A stretch of 64,000 bases of DNA from contig JADJDJ010000001.1 in NCBI GenBank assembly GCA_016702745.1, forward strand, positions 558,001 through 622,000, given 5' to 3'. Below the pieces are notes generated by a model. It saw only the letters and a program-made list of their open reading frames with translations. It made no database searches and had not been told where the DNA came from. Positions within the stretch are counted from its first letter, which is position 1; every line of letters begins with the position of its first letter. Made by a program: the position numbers and the translations under genes. The stretch is from Chitinophagaceae bacterium (GTDB lineage: Bacteria; Bacteroidota; Bacteroidia; Chitinophagales; Chitinophagaceae). Shown piece after piece: positions 16,270 to 26,901 of this stretch.

Positions 16270-19200
16270 ATGTCTTCAACAAAAGTGAACTCAAGGGTGG
16301 ATTTCGGTAAGATTAAGCACTTAGCTGACGCTCCCGACCTACTTGAAGTGCAAATCCAGTCTTTCAAAGAGTTTTTCCAGCTGGAAACCACACCTGACAA
16401 ACGAAACATCGAAGGTTTGTTCCGTGTGTTCAAAGAAAATTTTCCGATAACTGATACCCGGAACATCTTCGTTCTGGAGTTCCTGGACTATTTTATTGAT
16501 CCGCCCCGTTATACCATCGAAGAGTGTATGGAGCGGGGGCTTACCTATGCAGTTCCCCTGAAAGCCAAACTGCGCCTCAGCTGTAATGATGAGGAGCACG
16601 TGGATTTCCAGACGATTGTTCAGGACGTATTCCTTGGAAACATTCCTTACATGACTCCCCGTGGTACTTTCGTTATCAACGGAGCTGAAAGGGTGGTGGT
16701 ATCCCAGTTGCATCGTTCTCCCGGCGTATTCTTTGGTCAATCTGTTCACCCGAACGGCACGAAGATTTATTCCGCCCGTGTGATCCCCTTCAAGGGCGCC
16801 TGGATGGAATTTGCAACCGACATCAACAATGTGATGTACGCATACATCGACCGGAAGAAGAAATTCCCGGTGACCACGCTGTTGCGTTCTATCGGCTATG
16901 AAATTGATAAGGATATCCTTGAACTCTTCGGCATGGCCGATGAAGTAAAGGTGGAGAAGAAAAACATGGGCAACTATGTAGGCAAACGCCTCGCTGCCCG
17001 TGTACTCCGTACCTGGGTAGAGGATTTTGTGGATGAAGACACCGGTGAAGTAGTATCCATCGAAAGGAATGAAATCGTGATGGAAAGGGATACTGTTCTG
17101 GATGAAGAAGCCCTGAACACGATCCTGGATATGGAAGTGAAGAGCATCTTTATTCAGCGTGAAGATGTAGGTGGTGATTATGCAATCATCTACAATACCC
17201 TGAACAAGGATACTTCCAACAGTGAACTGGAAGCGGTTCAGTTTATCTATCGCCAGTTACGCGGTGCAGATGCTCCGGATAATGAAACTGCCCGTGGTAT
17301 CATTGATAAATTATTCTTCAGCGACAAACGTTATGACCTCGGTGAAGTAGGCCGTTACAAGATCAACCGCAAACTGAATCTGGACCTGCCGCTGGATAAG
17401 AAAACATTAACCCGTGAGGACATCATCCTCATCATTAAATACCTGGTGAAACTCACGAACGGTAAAGCAGAGATCGATGATATCGATCACCTGAGTAACC
17501 GTCGTGTACGTACCGTGGGAGAGCAGCTCTACGCTCAGTTCGGCGTAGGTCTGGCCCGTATGGCCCGTACGATCCGTGAAAGAATGAACGTAAGGGATAA
17601 CGAGGTGTTTACCCCGGTTGATCTGATCAACGCAAGAACACTTTCTTCTGTGATCAATTCCTTCTTTGGAACCTCACAGTTATCGCAGTTCCTGGATCAG
17701 ACCAACCCACTCTCTGAAATCACACACAAACGCCGTATCTCCGCCCTCGGGCCCGGAGGTCTGAGCCGTGAGCGTGCCGGTTTCGAGGTTCGTGACGTAC
17801 ACTATTCCCACTACGGTCGTCTTTGTACGATTGAAACACCGGAAGGTCCGAACATTGGTCTGATCTCCACACTTTGTGTGCATGCCAAGATCAATGATAT
17901 GGGCTTTATTGAAACCCCTTACCGCAAGGTGAAGGAAGGTAAAGTAAACATGAAGGAACTGTCCTTCCTCAGTGCAGAAGAAGAAGACCTGGCTAAAATT
18001 GCCCAGGCCAACTCGCTGCTGAATGAGAAAGGAGAGTTTACTGAAGATAAAATTGTGAGCCGCCAGACCGGTGACTTCCCGATTCTTGAAAAAGATGAAG
18101 TGGAATTCATGGACGTAGCCCCCAACCAGATTGTGGGACTGAGCGCCTCCCTGATTCCGTTCCTTGAGCACGATGACGCCAACCGTGCCCTGATGGGATC
18201 AAACATGCAACGCCAGGCCGTTCCGCTGATCCGTCCTGATGTACCGATTGTAGGTACAGGTCTGGAAGGAAAAGCGGCCCGGGATGCAAGGATTCAGATT
18301 CACTCTGATGGAAACGGTGTGGTTGAATTTGTGGATGCGAATGAAATTCATGTTCGCTACGACAGGGATGAAGATGAGAAACTGGTGAGCTTTGAAGATG
18401 ATCTGCGTATCTATCGTTTGACCAAATTTATCAAGACCAACCAGGAAACCTGTATCAACCTGAAGCCTGCTGTGAAGAAAGGCCAGAAGGTGAAGCGCGG
18501 TGACTTCCTTACAGAAGGTTATGCCACTCAGGGTGGTGAACTCGCCCTTGGTAAAAACCTGAAAGTGGCCTTCATGCCATGGAAGGGTTACAACTTCGAG
18601 GATGCGATTGTAATCAGTGAGAGAGTGGTGAAAGAAGATATGTTTACTTCTGTACACATTTCCGAATATGAACTGGAAGTAAGGGATACCAAACTGGGTG
18701 AAGAAGAACTGACCCCGGATATTCCGAACGTATCAGAAGAAGCCACCAAGGACCTCGATGAAAACGGTATCATCCGTATCGGCGCCCAGGTGAAAGAAGG
18801 TGATATCCTGATTGGTAAGATCACGCCGAAAGGAGAAAGTGATCCTACACCGGAAGAAAAACTGCTGCGCGCCATCTTTGGTGATAAAGCAGGTGATGCC
18901 AAAGATGCTTCCCTGAAAGCACCAAATGGAGTAGAAGGGGTGGTGATCGGTAAGAAGTTATTCCAGCGTGCCAAGAAAGATAAGAATGCCAAAGTAAGAG
19001 AGAAAGCGGCGATGGAAAAGCTGGAGAGAATGCACGAGAAGAATGAGAATGACCTGAAAGAGGTGTTGCTGGAAAAACTCACAACCCTGCTGGCCAACTT
19101 TACTTCTGCCGGTGTGAGCAACAACTTCGGTGAAATGCAGATTGGTAAAGGGGCCCGTTTCACAGATAAAAATCTGCGCGGACTGGATTATGCCAATATC

Positions 19201-20073
19201 AATCCGCTGGGCTGGACCAGTGACAAGAAAACTGATGACGCGATCAATACCCTCCTGCACAACTATAATATCAAGTTCAACGAAGAACTGGGTCGTTACA
19301 AGCGGGAGAAATTCAACATCAGCATTGGTGATGAATTACCAGCCGGTGTATTGAAACTGGCCAAAGTATATCTCGCTGTGAAGCGTAAGCTGAAAGTGGG
19401 TGATAAAATGGCCGGTCGTCACGGTAACAAAGGTATCGTCGCCAAGATCGTGCGTCAAGAGGATATGCCGTTCCTGGAAGATGGAACACCAGTGGATGTG
19501 GTTCTGAACCCACTGGGGGTACCAAGCCGTATGAACCTCGGTCAGATCTACGAAACCATCCTTGGATGGACCGGAGAGAAACTGGGACTGAAATTTGCGA
19601 CGCCGATCTTCGACGGAGCATCTGTAGAGGAAATTGCCAGCTATTGCGAACAGGCGAATATTCCGATGTACGGTCACACTTATCTGAGTGATGGAGAAAC
19701 CGGAGAGCGTTTCCACCAGAAAGCAACCGTAGGGATCATCTATGTGATCAAACTGCACCACATGGTGGATGACAAGATGCACGCCCGTTCCATCGGACCC
19801 TACAGTCTTATTACACAGCAGCCGCTGGGTGGTAAGGCACAGTTCGGTGGTCAGCGCTTCGGAGAGATGGAGGTTTGGGCACTCGAGGCTTATGGTGCTT
19901 CCAACATCCTGCAGGAACTGCTCACGATCAAGTCCGATGATATTATCGGCCGTGCAAAGACTTACGAGTCGATTGTAAAAGGTGATAATGTTCCTAGGGC
20001 AGGTGTACCGGAATCATTCAATGTACTGGTGCATGAACTGAGAGGCCTTGGACTTGACCTGAAATTTGACTAA
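16270..20073 (+). CDS. rpoB: RNA polymerase subunit beta
   Basis: 1267 aa, full length, uninterrupted. The rifampicin region is visible as FFGTSQLSQFLDQTNPLSEI then HKRRISALGPGGLSRERAG, and the C-terminal region ends in GLGLDLKFD. The sequence carries no obvious resistance change in the residues seen. With RpoC it forms the catalytic cleft of RNA polymerase. It has its own promoter here. Confidence 0.98.
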   Translation: MSSTKVNSRVDFGKIKHLADAPDLLEVQIQSFKEFFQLETTPDKRNIEGLFRVFKENFPITDTRNIFVLEFLDYFIDPPRYTIEECMERGLTYAVPLKAKLRLSCNDEEHVDFQTIVQDVFLGNIPYMTPRGTFVINGAERVVVSQLHRSPGVFFGQSVHPNGTKIYSARVIPFKGAWMEFATDINNVMYAYIDRKKKFPVTTLLRSIGYEIDKDILELFGMADEVKVEKKNMGNYVGKRLAARVLRTWVEDFVDEDTGEVVSIERNEIVMERDTVLDEEALNTILDMEVKSIFIQREDVGGDYAIIYNTLNKDTSNSELEAVQFIYRQLRGADAPDNETARGIIDKLFFSDKRYDLGEVGRYKINRKLNLDLPLDKKTLTREDIILIIKYLVKLTNGKAEIDDIDHLSNRRVRTVGEQLYAQFGVGLARMARTIRERMNVRDNEVFTPVDLINARTLSSVINSFFGTSQLSQFLDQTNPLSEITHKRRISALGPGGLSRERAGFEVRDVHYSHYGRLCTIETPEGPNIGLISTLCVHAKINDMGFIETPYRKVKEGKVNMKELSFLSAEEEDLAKIAQANSLLNEKGEFTEDKIVSRQTGDFPILEKDEVEFMDVAPNQIVGLSASLIPFLEHDDANRALMGSNMQRQAVPLIRPDVPIVGTGLEGKAARDARIQIHSDGNGVVEFVDANEIHVRYDRDEDEKLVSFEDDLRIYRLTKFIKTNQETCINLKPAVKKGQKVKRGDFLTEGYATQGGELALGKNLKVAFMPWKGYNFEDAIVISERVVKEDMFTSVHISEYELEVRDTKLGEEELTPDIPNVSEEATKDLDENGIIRIGAQVKEGDILIGKITPKGESDPTPEEKLLRAIFGDKAGDAKDASLKAPNGVEGVVIGKKLFQRAKKDKNAKVREKAAMEKLERMHEKNENDLKEVLLEKLTTLLANFTSAGVSNNFGEMQIGKGARFTDKNLRGLDYANINPLGWTSDKKTDDAINTLLHNYNIKFNEELGRYKREKFNISIGDELPAGVLKLAKVYLAVKRKLKVGDKMAGRHGNKGIVAKIVRQEDMPFLEDGTPVDVVLNPLGVPSRMNLGQIYETILGWTGEKLGLKFATPIFDGASVEEIASYCEQANIPMYGHTYLSDGETGERFHQKATVGIIYVIKLHHMVDDKMHARSIGPYSLITQQPLGGKAQFGGQRFGEMEVWALEAYGASNILQELLTIKSDDIIGRAKTYESIVKGDNVPRAGVPESFNVLVHELRGLGLDLKFD

Positions 20074-20131
20074 GGACAAACGGCTTTGCGGAATCGATCA
20101 ACAACAATTTTAACGACAACAGACAAATAAC

Positions 20132-23100
20132 ATGGCAATCAAAAAAGAAAATCGTCCAAAAGCAGGTTTTTCACAGATCACCATCGGACTGGCTTCACCG
20201 GATACCATCCTGGAAAGAAGCTATGGCGAGATCCTGAAACCTGAAACGATTAACTACCGTACTTACAAACCTGAAAGAGATGGTTTGTTCTGCGAAAGGA
20301 TCTTTGGCCCTGTAAAAGATTATGAGTGCGCCTGCGGTAAGTACAAAAGAATCCGTTACAAAGGAATTGTGTGTGACCGCTGCGGTGTGGAAGTAACAGA
20401 AAAGAAAGTGCGTCGCGAAAGAATGGGACACATCAAACTGGTGGTACCTGTGGTGCATATCTGGTATTTTAAATCACTGCCAAATAAAATCGGTTACCTC
20501 CTGGGAGTTAGCTCCAAGAAACTGGAGACCATCGTATACTATGAAAGGTATGTGGTGATCCAGCCTGGTATCCGTGTGGACAAAGGACAGAATTACGGCG
20601 ATCTGCTGACCGAGGAAGAATACCTCGATATCCTGGAAACTTTACCAAAGGATAATCAATACCTGCCTGATGATGATCCGAATAAGTTCATTGCCAAGAT
20701 GGGTGCAGAAGCTGTACATGATATGCTGCAGCGCATCGATCTGGATCAGTTATCATTTGACCTGCGTAATGCAGCCGCTACTGAAACTTCACAGCAAAGG
20801 AAAGCCGATGCCCTGAAGCGTTTGAGTGTGGTGGAAGCATTCCGTGATGCCAATACAAGAATCACAAACCGTCCGGAATGGATGGTGATGCAATACATCC
20901 CCGTTATTCCTCCGGAACTGCGTCCGCTGGTTCCTCTGGATGGTGGCCGTTTCGCCTCTTCTGATCTGAACGACCTTTATCGTCGTGTGATCATTCGTAA
21001 TAATCGTCTGAAGCGTTTGCTGGAAATCAAAGCACCTGAAGTCATCCTTCGTAACGAAAAAAGGATGTTACAGGAAGCCGTTGACTCTCTCTTTGATAAC
21101 AGCCGTAAATCCAATGCCGTGAAGGCAGAGGGTGGAAGGGCCCTGAAATCACTGAGTGATGTATTGAAAGGTAAGCAGGGACGTTTCCGTCAGAACCTCT
21201 TGGGTAAAAGGGTTGACTACTCCGGTCGTTCTGTAATCGTGGTAGGTCCTGAACTGAAACTGCATGAGTGCGGTCTGCCAAAAGATATGGCGGCCGAACT
21301 GTTCAAGCCGTTTATCATTCGTAAACTGATTGAAAGGGGTATCGTTAAAACCGTGAAGTCTGCCCGTAAACTGGTAGACAAGAAGGAAGCGGTGGTATGG
21401 GATATCCTTGAAAATATTCTGAAAGGTCACCCGGTCATGCTGAACCGTGCCCCAACACTGCACCGTTTATCAATCCAGGCCTTCCAGCCCAAACTGATTG
21501 AAGGAAAAGCGATCCAGTTGCACCCGCTCGTATGTACGGCCTTCAACGCCGACTTCGATGGTGACCAGATGGCGGTACACGTACCTCTGAGTCATGCGGC
21601 TATTCTGGAAGCGCAGTTACTGATGCTGGCCTCTCATAATATCCTGAACCCGCAGAATGGTACACCAATCACCCTTCCTTCTCAGGACATGGTGTTGGGT
21701 CTGTACTATATCACCAAGGGTAAGAAAACAACAGATAAGGAAATTGTAAGAGGTGAAGGAAAGATCTTCTATTCTGCAGAAGAAGTAATCATTGCCAATA
21801 ACGAAAGAGTAGTAGACCTGCATGCATGGATCAAGGTGAAAGCCAATATCCGGAATGCGGATGGGCTGCTCGAACATAAATTAATTGAAACTACGGTTGG
21901 TCGTGTGATATTTAATCAGCACGTACCGGCAGAAGTTGGATTTGTAAATGCCCTGCTCACCAAGAAAAACCTCCGGGAAATCATTGGTGACATCATCCGC
22001 ATCACCAACGTTCCCAAAACAGCCAAGTTCCTGGATGATATCAAGCAGCTCGGATTCCGTACTGCCTTCCAGGGTGGACTGTCGTTCAACATCAATGACC
22101 TGATCATTCCAGATGTGAAGGAAGAAATGCTGGACAACGCCAAATTGGAAGTTGATGAAGTGTGGGAAAGCTATAACATGGGTCTGATCACCAACAACGA
22201 ACGTTATAACCAGATTGTGGATATATGGAGCCGTGTGGATACCCGAATCACTGAAACCCTGATCCGTGAACTCGCGAATGATAAGCAGGGCTTTAACTCT
22301 GTTTATATGATGCTGGATTCCGGAGCCCGTGGTTCCAAACAGCAGATCAAACAGCTGGCTGGTATCAGGGGATTGATGGCCAAACCAAGGAAGTCCGGTT
22401 CAACCGGTTCCGAGATCATCGAGAACCCGATCCTTTCCAACTTTAAAGGTGGTCTGAACGTATTGGATTACTTTATCTCCACCCACGGTGCCCGTAAAGG
22501 TCTGGCGGATACGGCCCTTAAAACAGCCGATGCCGGTTACCTGACCCGTCGTCTGGTGGATGTGGCCCAGGATGTGGTAATCACTGAAGAAGATTGCGGT
22601 ACCCTCCGTGGTATCGGTACTTCTGCCCTGAAGGATAATGAAGATGTCATCGAACCGCTCAGCGACAGGATCTGGGGACGTACCTCATTACATGATGTAT
22701 ATGACCCAATGTCCGATAACCTGATCATTGCGGCCGGAGATGAGATCACTGCAGATATTGCACGTAAGATTGAAGAAGCAGGTATTGAGATCGTGGAGAT
22801 CCGGTCAGTACTGACTTGTGAAAGCAAGCGTGGTGTGTGTGTGAAATGTTATGGTAAGAACCTGGCCAGCGGTAATCTCGCACAGAAAGGAGATGCCGTG
22901 GGTATCATTGCGGCTCAGTCCATCGGTGAGCCGGGTACACAGCTGACCCTCCGTACCTTCCACGTGGGTGGTGTTGCGGGTTCTGCATCTGTTGAATCAA
23001 CCTTACTGGCGAAATTCGAAGGTACCATCCAGTTCGATGGTCTTCGTACCGTAATCGTAACCAATAACGATGGTGGTAAAGCACCTGTGGTTATTGGTCG

Positions 23101-24424
23101 TACCGGTGAGGTAAGGATCATTGATACCAAGAATGATCGTCTCCTGATCACGAATAATATCCCTTATGGTGCCACGTTGAACGTGAAAGACGGTCAGAAG
23201 GTCAACAAAGGCGATATCCTCTGCTCATGGGATCCGTTTAACAACGTTATCATGGCCGAGATTGACGGAGCTGTGAAGTTCGACAACGTAATTGAAGGTA
23301 TCACTTACCGTGAAGAAGCGGATGAGCAAACCGGTCACCGTGAGAAAGTGGTTATTGAAACCAAGGATAAAACAAAGATCCCATCCATCATTGTTCAAGG
23401 CAAGGATAATAAATCCTATAACCTCCCAACCGGAAGCCATATCATTATGGAAGAAGGGGAAGAGGTGAAGGCCGGACAAGTGATCGTGAAGATTCCGCGT
23501 GTACTGGGTAAACTCCGTGATATCACCGGTGGTCTGCCCCGTGTAACAGAACTCTTCGAAGCCCGTAACCCAAGTAACCCAGCGGTTGTATCTGAAATTG
23601 ATGGTGTGGTTATCATGGGTGCTGTGAAGAGAGGTAACCGGGAAATTCTGATCGAAGCAAAGGATGGGGTACAGAAAAAATACCTCGTGCCTTTAACCAG
23701 ACAGATCCTGGCACAGGATGGCGACTTTGTGAAAGCAGGTGTTGCACTCAGTGATGGTCAGATCGCGCCTTACGACATTCTTTCTATCAAAGGACCGTTT
23801 GCGGTTCAGGAATATGTGGTAAATGAAATCCAGGAGGTTTATCGTTTACAGGGTGTGAAGATCAATGACAAACACATTGAAGTAATCGTTCGCCAGATGA
23901 TGCGTAAAGTAAACATCGTGGATCCGGGAGATACCCGCTTCCTGGAAGATGATCTGGAAGACAGGTTCGACTTTGTACAGGAGAACGACTATATCTTCGA
24001 TAAAAAAGTGGTAACGGAAATAGGTGACAGTGGCAAGCTCCGCGCCGGTCAGATTGTTAGCCTGCGGGAAGTAAGGGAAGAGAATTCCGTACTCCGCCGA
24101 AACGACAAGAAACTGGTAGAATACAGGGATGCCAAACCTGCCACATCTTCACCGACCCTGCTGGGGATCACCAAGGCCTCACTGGGTGTTCAGAGCTGGA
24201 TTTCGGCGGCCTCCTTCCAGGAAACCACCAAAGTACTTTCTTCTGCTGCCATCAACGGTAAAACAGATGAAATGCTCGGCCTGAAGGAGAATGTGATCAC
24301 TGGTCACCCGATCCCTGCCGGTTCCGGTCTCCGCGAATTCGACAATATGATCGTGGGTAGCAAGGAGGAGTACGAACTCCTGCAAACGACCCGTGAAGCC
24401 ATGGCTTTCGACGAAGAAGAATAA
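20132..24424 (+). CDS. rpoC: RNA polymerase subunit beta prime
   Basis: 1430 aa. N-terminal zinc site CACGKYKRIRYKG then CDRCG, catalytic NADFDGDQMAVH near residue 471 binding the active-site magnesium, bridge and trigger regions, and a second zinc site CESKRGVC...CYG near residue 895. 58 bp after rpoB, same transcript, ended by a strong terminator. Confidence 0.98.
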   Translation: MAIKKENRPKAGFSQITIGLASPDTILERSYGEILKPETINYRTYKPERDGLFCERIFGPVKDYECACGKYKRIRYKGIVCDRCGVEVTEKKVRRERMGHIKLVVPVVHIWYFKSLPNKIGYLLGVSSKKLETIVYYERYVVIQPGIRVDKGQNYGDLLTEEEYLDILETLPKDNQYLPDDDPNKFIAKMGAEAVHDMLQRIDLDQLSFDLRNAAATETSQQRKADALKRLSVVEAFRDANTRITNRPEWMVMQYIPVIPPELRPLVPLDGGRFASSDLNDLYRRVIIRNNRLKRLLEIKAPEVILRNEKRMLQEAVDSLFDNSRKSNAVKAEGGRALKSLSDVLKGKQGRFRQNLLGKRVDYSGRSVIVVGPELKLHECGLPKDMAAELFKPFIIRKLIERGIVKTVKSARKLVDKKEAVVWDILENILKGHPVMLNRAPTLHRLSIQAFQPKLIEGKAIQLHPLVCTAFNADFDGDQMAVHVPLSHAAILEAQLLMLASHNILNPQNGTPITLPSQDMVLGLYYITKGKKTTDKEIVRGEGKIFYSAEEVIIANNERVVDLHAWIKVKANIRNADGLLEHKLIETTVGRVIFNQHVPAEVGFVNALLTKKNLREIIGDIIRITNVPKTAKFLDDIKQLGFRTAFQGGLSFNINDLIIPDVKEEMLDNAKLEVDEVWESYNMGLITNNERYNQIVDIWSRVDTRITETLIRELANDKQGFNSVYMMLDSGARGSKQQIKQLAGIRGLMAKPRKSGSTGSEIIENPILSNFKGGLNVLDYFISTHGARKGLADTALKTADAGYLTRRLVDVAQDVVITEEDCGTLRGIGTSALKDNEDVIEPLSDRIWGRTSLHDVYDPMSDNLIIAAGDEITADIARKIEEAGIEIVEIRSVLTCESKRGVCVKCYGKNLASGNLAQKGDAVGIIAAQSIGEPGTQLTLRTFHVGGVAGSASVESTLLAKFEGTIQFDGLRTVIVTNNDGGKAPVVIGRTGEVRIIDTKNDRLLITNNIPYGATLNVKDGQKVNKGDILCSWDPFNNVIMAEIDGAVKFDNVIEGITYREEADEQTGHREKVVIETKDKTKIPSIIVQGKDNKSYNLPTGSHIIMEEGEEVKAGQVIVKIPRVLGKLRDITGGLPRVTELFEARNPSNPAVVSEIDGVVIMGAVKRGNREILIEAKDGVQKKYLVPLTRQILAQDGDFVKAGVALSDGQIAPYDILSIKGPFAVQEYVVNEIQEVYRLQGVKINDKHIEVIVRQMMRKVNIVDPGDTRFLEDDLEDRFDFVQENDYIFDKKVVTEIGDSGKLRAGQIVSLREVREENSVLRRNDKKLVEYRDAKPATSSPTLLGITKASLGVQSWISAASFQETTKVLSSAAINGKTDEMLGLKENVITGHPIPAGSGLREFDNMIVGSKEEYELLQTTREAMAFDEEE

Positions 24425-24492
24425 TTTTTGGGTAATGGGGCTTTGGCAAGTGGCGAGTAGGAAAACCTGAAAATCAGTGTAAATAATTAGTT

Positions 24493-24525
24493 AAAGGAGC
24501 AAGTTAAAACTTGCTCCTTTTTTTT
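24493..24525 (+). terminator. Rho-independent terminator after rpoC
   Basis: Perfect 12-pair stem aaaggagcaagt / acttgctccttt with a 4-base loop, followed by further T residues. Confidence 0.92.
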
Positions 24526-24540
24526 AGACAGAGACTGAAT

Positions 24541-24592
24541 GGTCAATCCCTACTAGCCACTTCCCACTAACCACCCCCCACTAGCTCCCTGT
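24541..24592. repeat. Short degenerate repeats of the cactagccactt family
   Basis: Imperfect copies of ccactagc / ccacttcc / ccactaac. The same family is found at 33108-33130 and 34443-34540. Confidence 0.6.
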
Positions 24593-24621
24593 TAACTGTT
24601 TCATAAAGTAAACCGATTCCC

Positions 24622-24629
24622 TATATTTG
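24622..24629 (+). promoter_or_regulatory. -7 promoter box for the OmpH-like gene
   Basis: TATATTTG matches TAnnTTTG, 36 bp before the ATG at 24666. Confidence 0.55.
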
Positions 24630-24665
24630 CGGGCCATTCGTTTTTACTTTGCAAAAAGAAGCCTG

Positions 24666-25271
24666 ATGAAAAATGGTATGATGATATGGAATGTGTTGCT
24701 GAGCCTGGTGGCCGGCTTCCTGTTGTTCAAACAACTGAGCCCCTCCGGTAAAGGATCAGGTACGTCTAAAAAACAGGGCCATGATTCCGTGGGTAACGGA
24801 TCAGATTTCCGGATGGCTTATTTTGAAATGGATTCTGTGGCGGCCAGTTTTGACCTGGTAAAAGAAGTAAAGACCGAACTGGCGAAAAAGGAAAATGCCA
24901 TCAATGCAGAAGTGGAAAAAATGACCCGGACTTTCCAGCAACGTTATGGTGAATTACAGAACAAGGCACAGGCAGGTACGATGAACCAGGGAGAAGTTGA
25001 CGCCGCCAGTCAGGAGCTGAAGAAAATGGATGATGATATTAAGATCCGTAAATCACAGCTGGATCAGGAATACAGTGACCTGATGGTTCGTCGCCAGACA
25101 GAAATCAAGAACAAAATTGAAGACTTCCTCAAAGATTATAACAAGACCCGTAAATACTCTTATATCATTTCTTACGAACAGGGTCTTTTCTACTTCAGGG
25201 ATTCAGCGTACAACATCACGGTAGATGTGGTAAAAGGGCTGAACCAGTTCTACAAAAAGAAGGATAAGTAA
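24666..25271 (+). CDS. OmpH/Skp-like periplasmic chaperone
   Basis: 201 aa from the ATG at 24666 (MKNGMMIWNVLLSLVAGFLL), which places a signal anchor at the N-terminus. A long alpha-helical coiled coil follows (about residues 70-155, KEVKTELAKKENAINAEVEK onward), then a short beta end, as in Skp. Skp-type trimers hold unfolded outer-membrane proteins in the periplasm. An upstream in-frame start is less likely because it precedes the promoter-proximal leader. Confidence 0.75.
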   Translation: MKNGMMIWNVLLSLVAGFLLFKQLSPSGKGSGTSKKQGHDSVGNGSDFRMAYFEMDSVAASFDLVKEVKTELAKKENAINAEVEKMTRTFQQRYGELQNKAQAGTMNQGEVDAASQELKKMDDDIKIRKSQLDQEYSDLMVRRQTEIKNKIEDFLKDYNKTRKYSYIISYEQGLFYFRDSAYNITVDVVKGLNQFYKKKDK

Positions 25272-25898
25272 TCAAATTTATTGTAAGCTTGGTTTAGAGT
25301 GATTCACCGCGGAGAACAAGAGAACGCAGCGTCTTCGCCCGCAGGGCCCGCAGAGAAACTTAACCGCTATGACGCGATGGCGCTAAGAGGGATTCACCGC
25401 CCGAAGGGTCCTTTGGACCGAGGTGCAGAGACCGCGGAGTTTTCGCCCGCAGGGCCCTGTGGGCAGAGAGACTTAACCGCTATGACGCGATGGCGCTAAG
25501 AGGGATTTACCGCCCGAAGGGTCCTTTGGACAGAGGTGCAGAGATCGCGGAGTTTTCGCCCGCAGGGCCTTGTGGGCAGAGATTTTTTGTCCAAAGGACT
25601 CTTCGAGCGTTCTTAGCGGGAAAAAATTTGTATTTCGAGCGAAGCGAGAAATCTTGTATTCTTTCACTTCCCCTGAACTGTCATCCCGAACATAGTGAGG
25701 GATCTTGTATTTCAGACTTCTTTGTGGCCTTAGTGTCTTTGCGGGAAAAATTCACCGCGAAGTACAAGAGAACGCGGAGTCTTAGAGAGGTATTTTTTGT
25801 CCAAAGGACTCTTCGAGCTTTCTTAGCGGGAAACTGAGGAAACTTGCTGGAAACCGCTTTGCGTCCGCCGCTCCGTAGCGTCCGTTGCGGGAAATCTT
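25272..25898. repeat. Repeat-filled spacer with a 113-bp duplicated unit
   Basis: A unit containing taaccgctatgacgcgatgg starts at 25361 and 25474. Each copy includes two palindromes, ccgaagggtcctttgg and cccgcagggccctgtgggc. Further decayed pieces follow (tttttgtccaaaggactctt at about 25583 and 25796; gagcgaagcgaga; gtcatcccgaacatagtgag). Small open frames here are translations of the repeats, not genes. Confidence 0.8.
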
Positions 25899-25906
25899 TA
25901 CATTTG
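25899..25906 (+). promoter_or_regulatory. -7 promoter box for the heptose kinase
   Basis: TACATTTG matches TAnnTTTG, four bases before the ATG at 25911, so the mRNA would be nearly leaderless. Confidence 0.5.
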
Positions 25907-25910
25907 CAAC

Positions 25911-26901
25911 ATGATTGATTTCAGGAAATTATTCGCTTCTTTTTCCGGAATGAAAACCGGGATCATCGGTGATGTAATGCTGGATACTTATATGTGGGGC
26001 CGGGTGGAAAGAATTTCCCCGGAAGCACCAGTGCCCGTTGTTTCCCTGAATAAAAAAGAATACAGGATCGGAGGAGCCGGCAATGTGGCCCTGAACTGTC
26101 AGTCACTGGGTGCTGATGTTTCCATACTGTCTGTAACCGGTAATGATACCGACGGACTCCTGCTGAAAGAATTATTTGAAAGTAATAATATCGATACTTC
26201 CTTCCTGGTTCAAAGCAATGAGCGCCGCACCACCAGCAAGACCAGGATCATCAGCCGTAACCAGCAAATGATGCGGCTGGATGATGAAATTACCAGCAAT
26301 CTCAATGAAGAAGATGAGGGGGCATTGCTTGAGCAGGTCAGAAAGTATATCGAATCTGAAGATCCTGATATTATCATCTTTGAAGATTATAACAAAGGAG
26401 TGCTCACTGAATCATTGATTCATGAAGTGACCAAACTGTGCCGGAAGGCCGGGGTGCTGACTGCTGTAGATCCAAAACGCAAGAACTTCTTTGCCTACCG
26501 CAATACAGATATATTTAAACCCAATCTGAAAGAAGTGAAGGAGGCCCTGAACCTGATTGCTGATGGCATTTCCCAACCCATGCTGGAAGAAATCCATGCT
26601 GAATTAAAGCAACAGCTTGATCACCGGATATCTTTTATACACACTCTCTGAAAAAGGGGTGTTTTATCAGTTGGATCAGCAAACTGCCATCGTTCCATCT
26701 CATCTCAGGAATATTGCCGATGTATCAGGTGCAGGGGATACCGTGATCGCTGTTGCGGCCCTCGTTTATGCCGCTACCCAAAATGTTCACCTGATGGCTG
26801 AAGTGGCAAATATAGCAGGCGGACTGGTTTGCGAAGTGGTAGGTACTGCTTCCATCTCCAAGGAGCAGTTGCTTCACGAATGTGAACTGTTACTATCCTG
26901 A
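25911..26901 (+). CDS. rfaE1: Heptose-7-phosphate kinase (RfaE1/HldE kinase domain), frame broken at about 26640
   Basis: PfkB-family kinase of about 330 aa when the two frames are joined. The first frame (25911-26651) holds IIGDVMLDTYMWGRVERISP, GGAGNVALN and KPNLKE. The second (ending 26901) holds TLSEKGVFYQ and the catalytic motif DVSGAGDTVIA. Joining after the ATA at 26637 by skipping one base restores I-S-F-I-T-L-S-E-K-G, so one extra base in tatacacac is the simplest break. The enzyme phosphorylates heptose-7-phosphate for the lipopolysaccharide core. Tail overlaps the DUF6498-like gene by 28 bp. Confidence 0.82.

Noticed and set aside
25299..25837. Small open frames between the OmpH-like and heptose kinase genes
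   Set aside because: They are translations of the 113-bp repeat and its decayed parts.
26640..26901. A genuine heptose kinase pseudogene
   Set aside because: A single-base change restores a full-length, motif-complete enzyme, and several neighbours show the same type of break, so sequence error is likelier.
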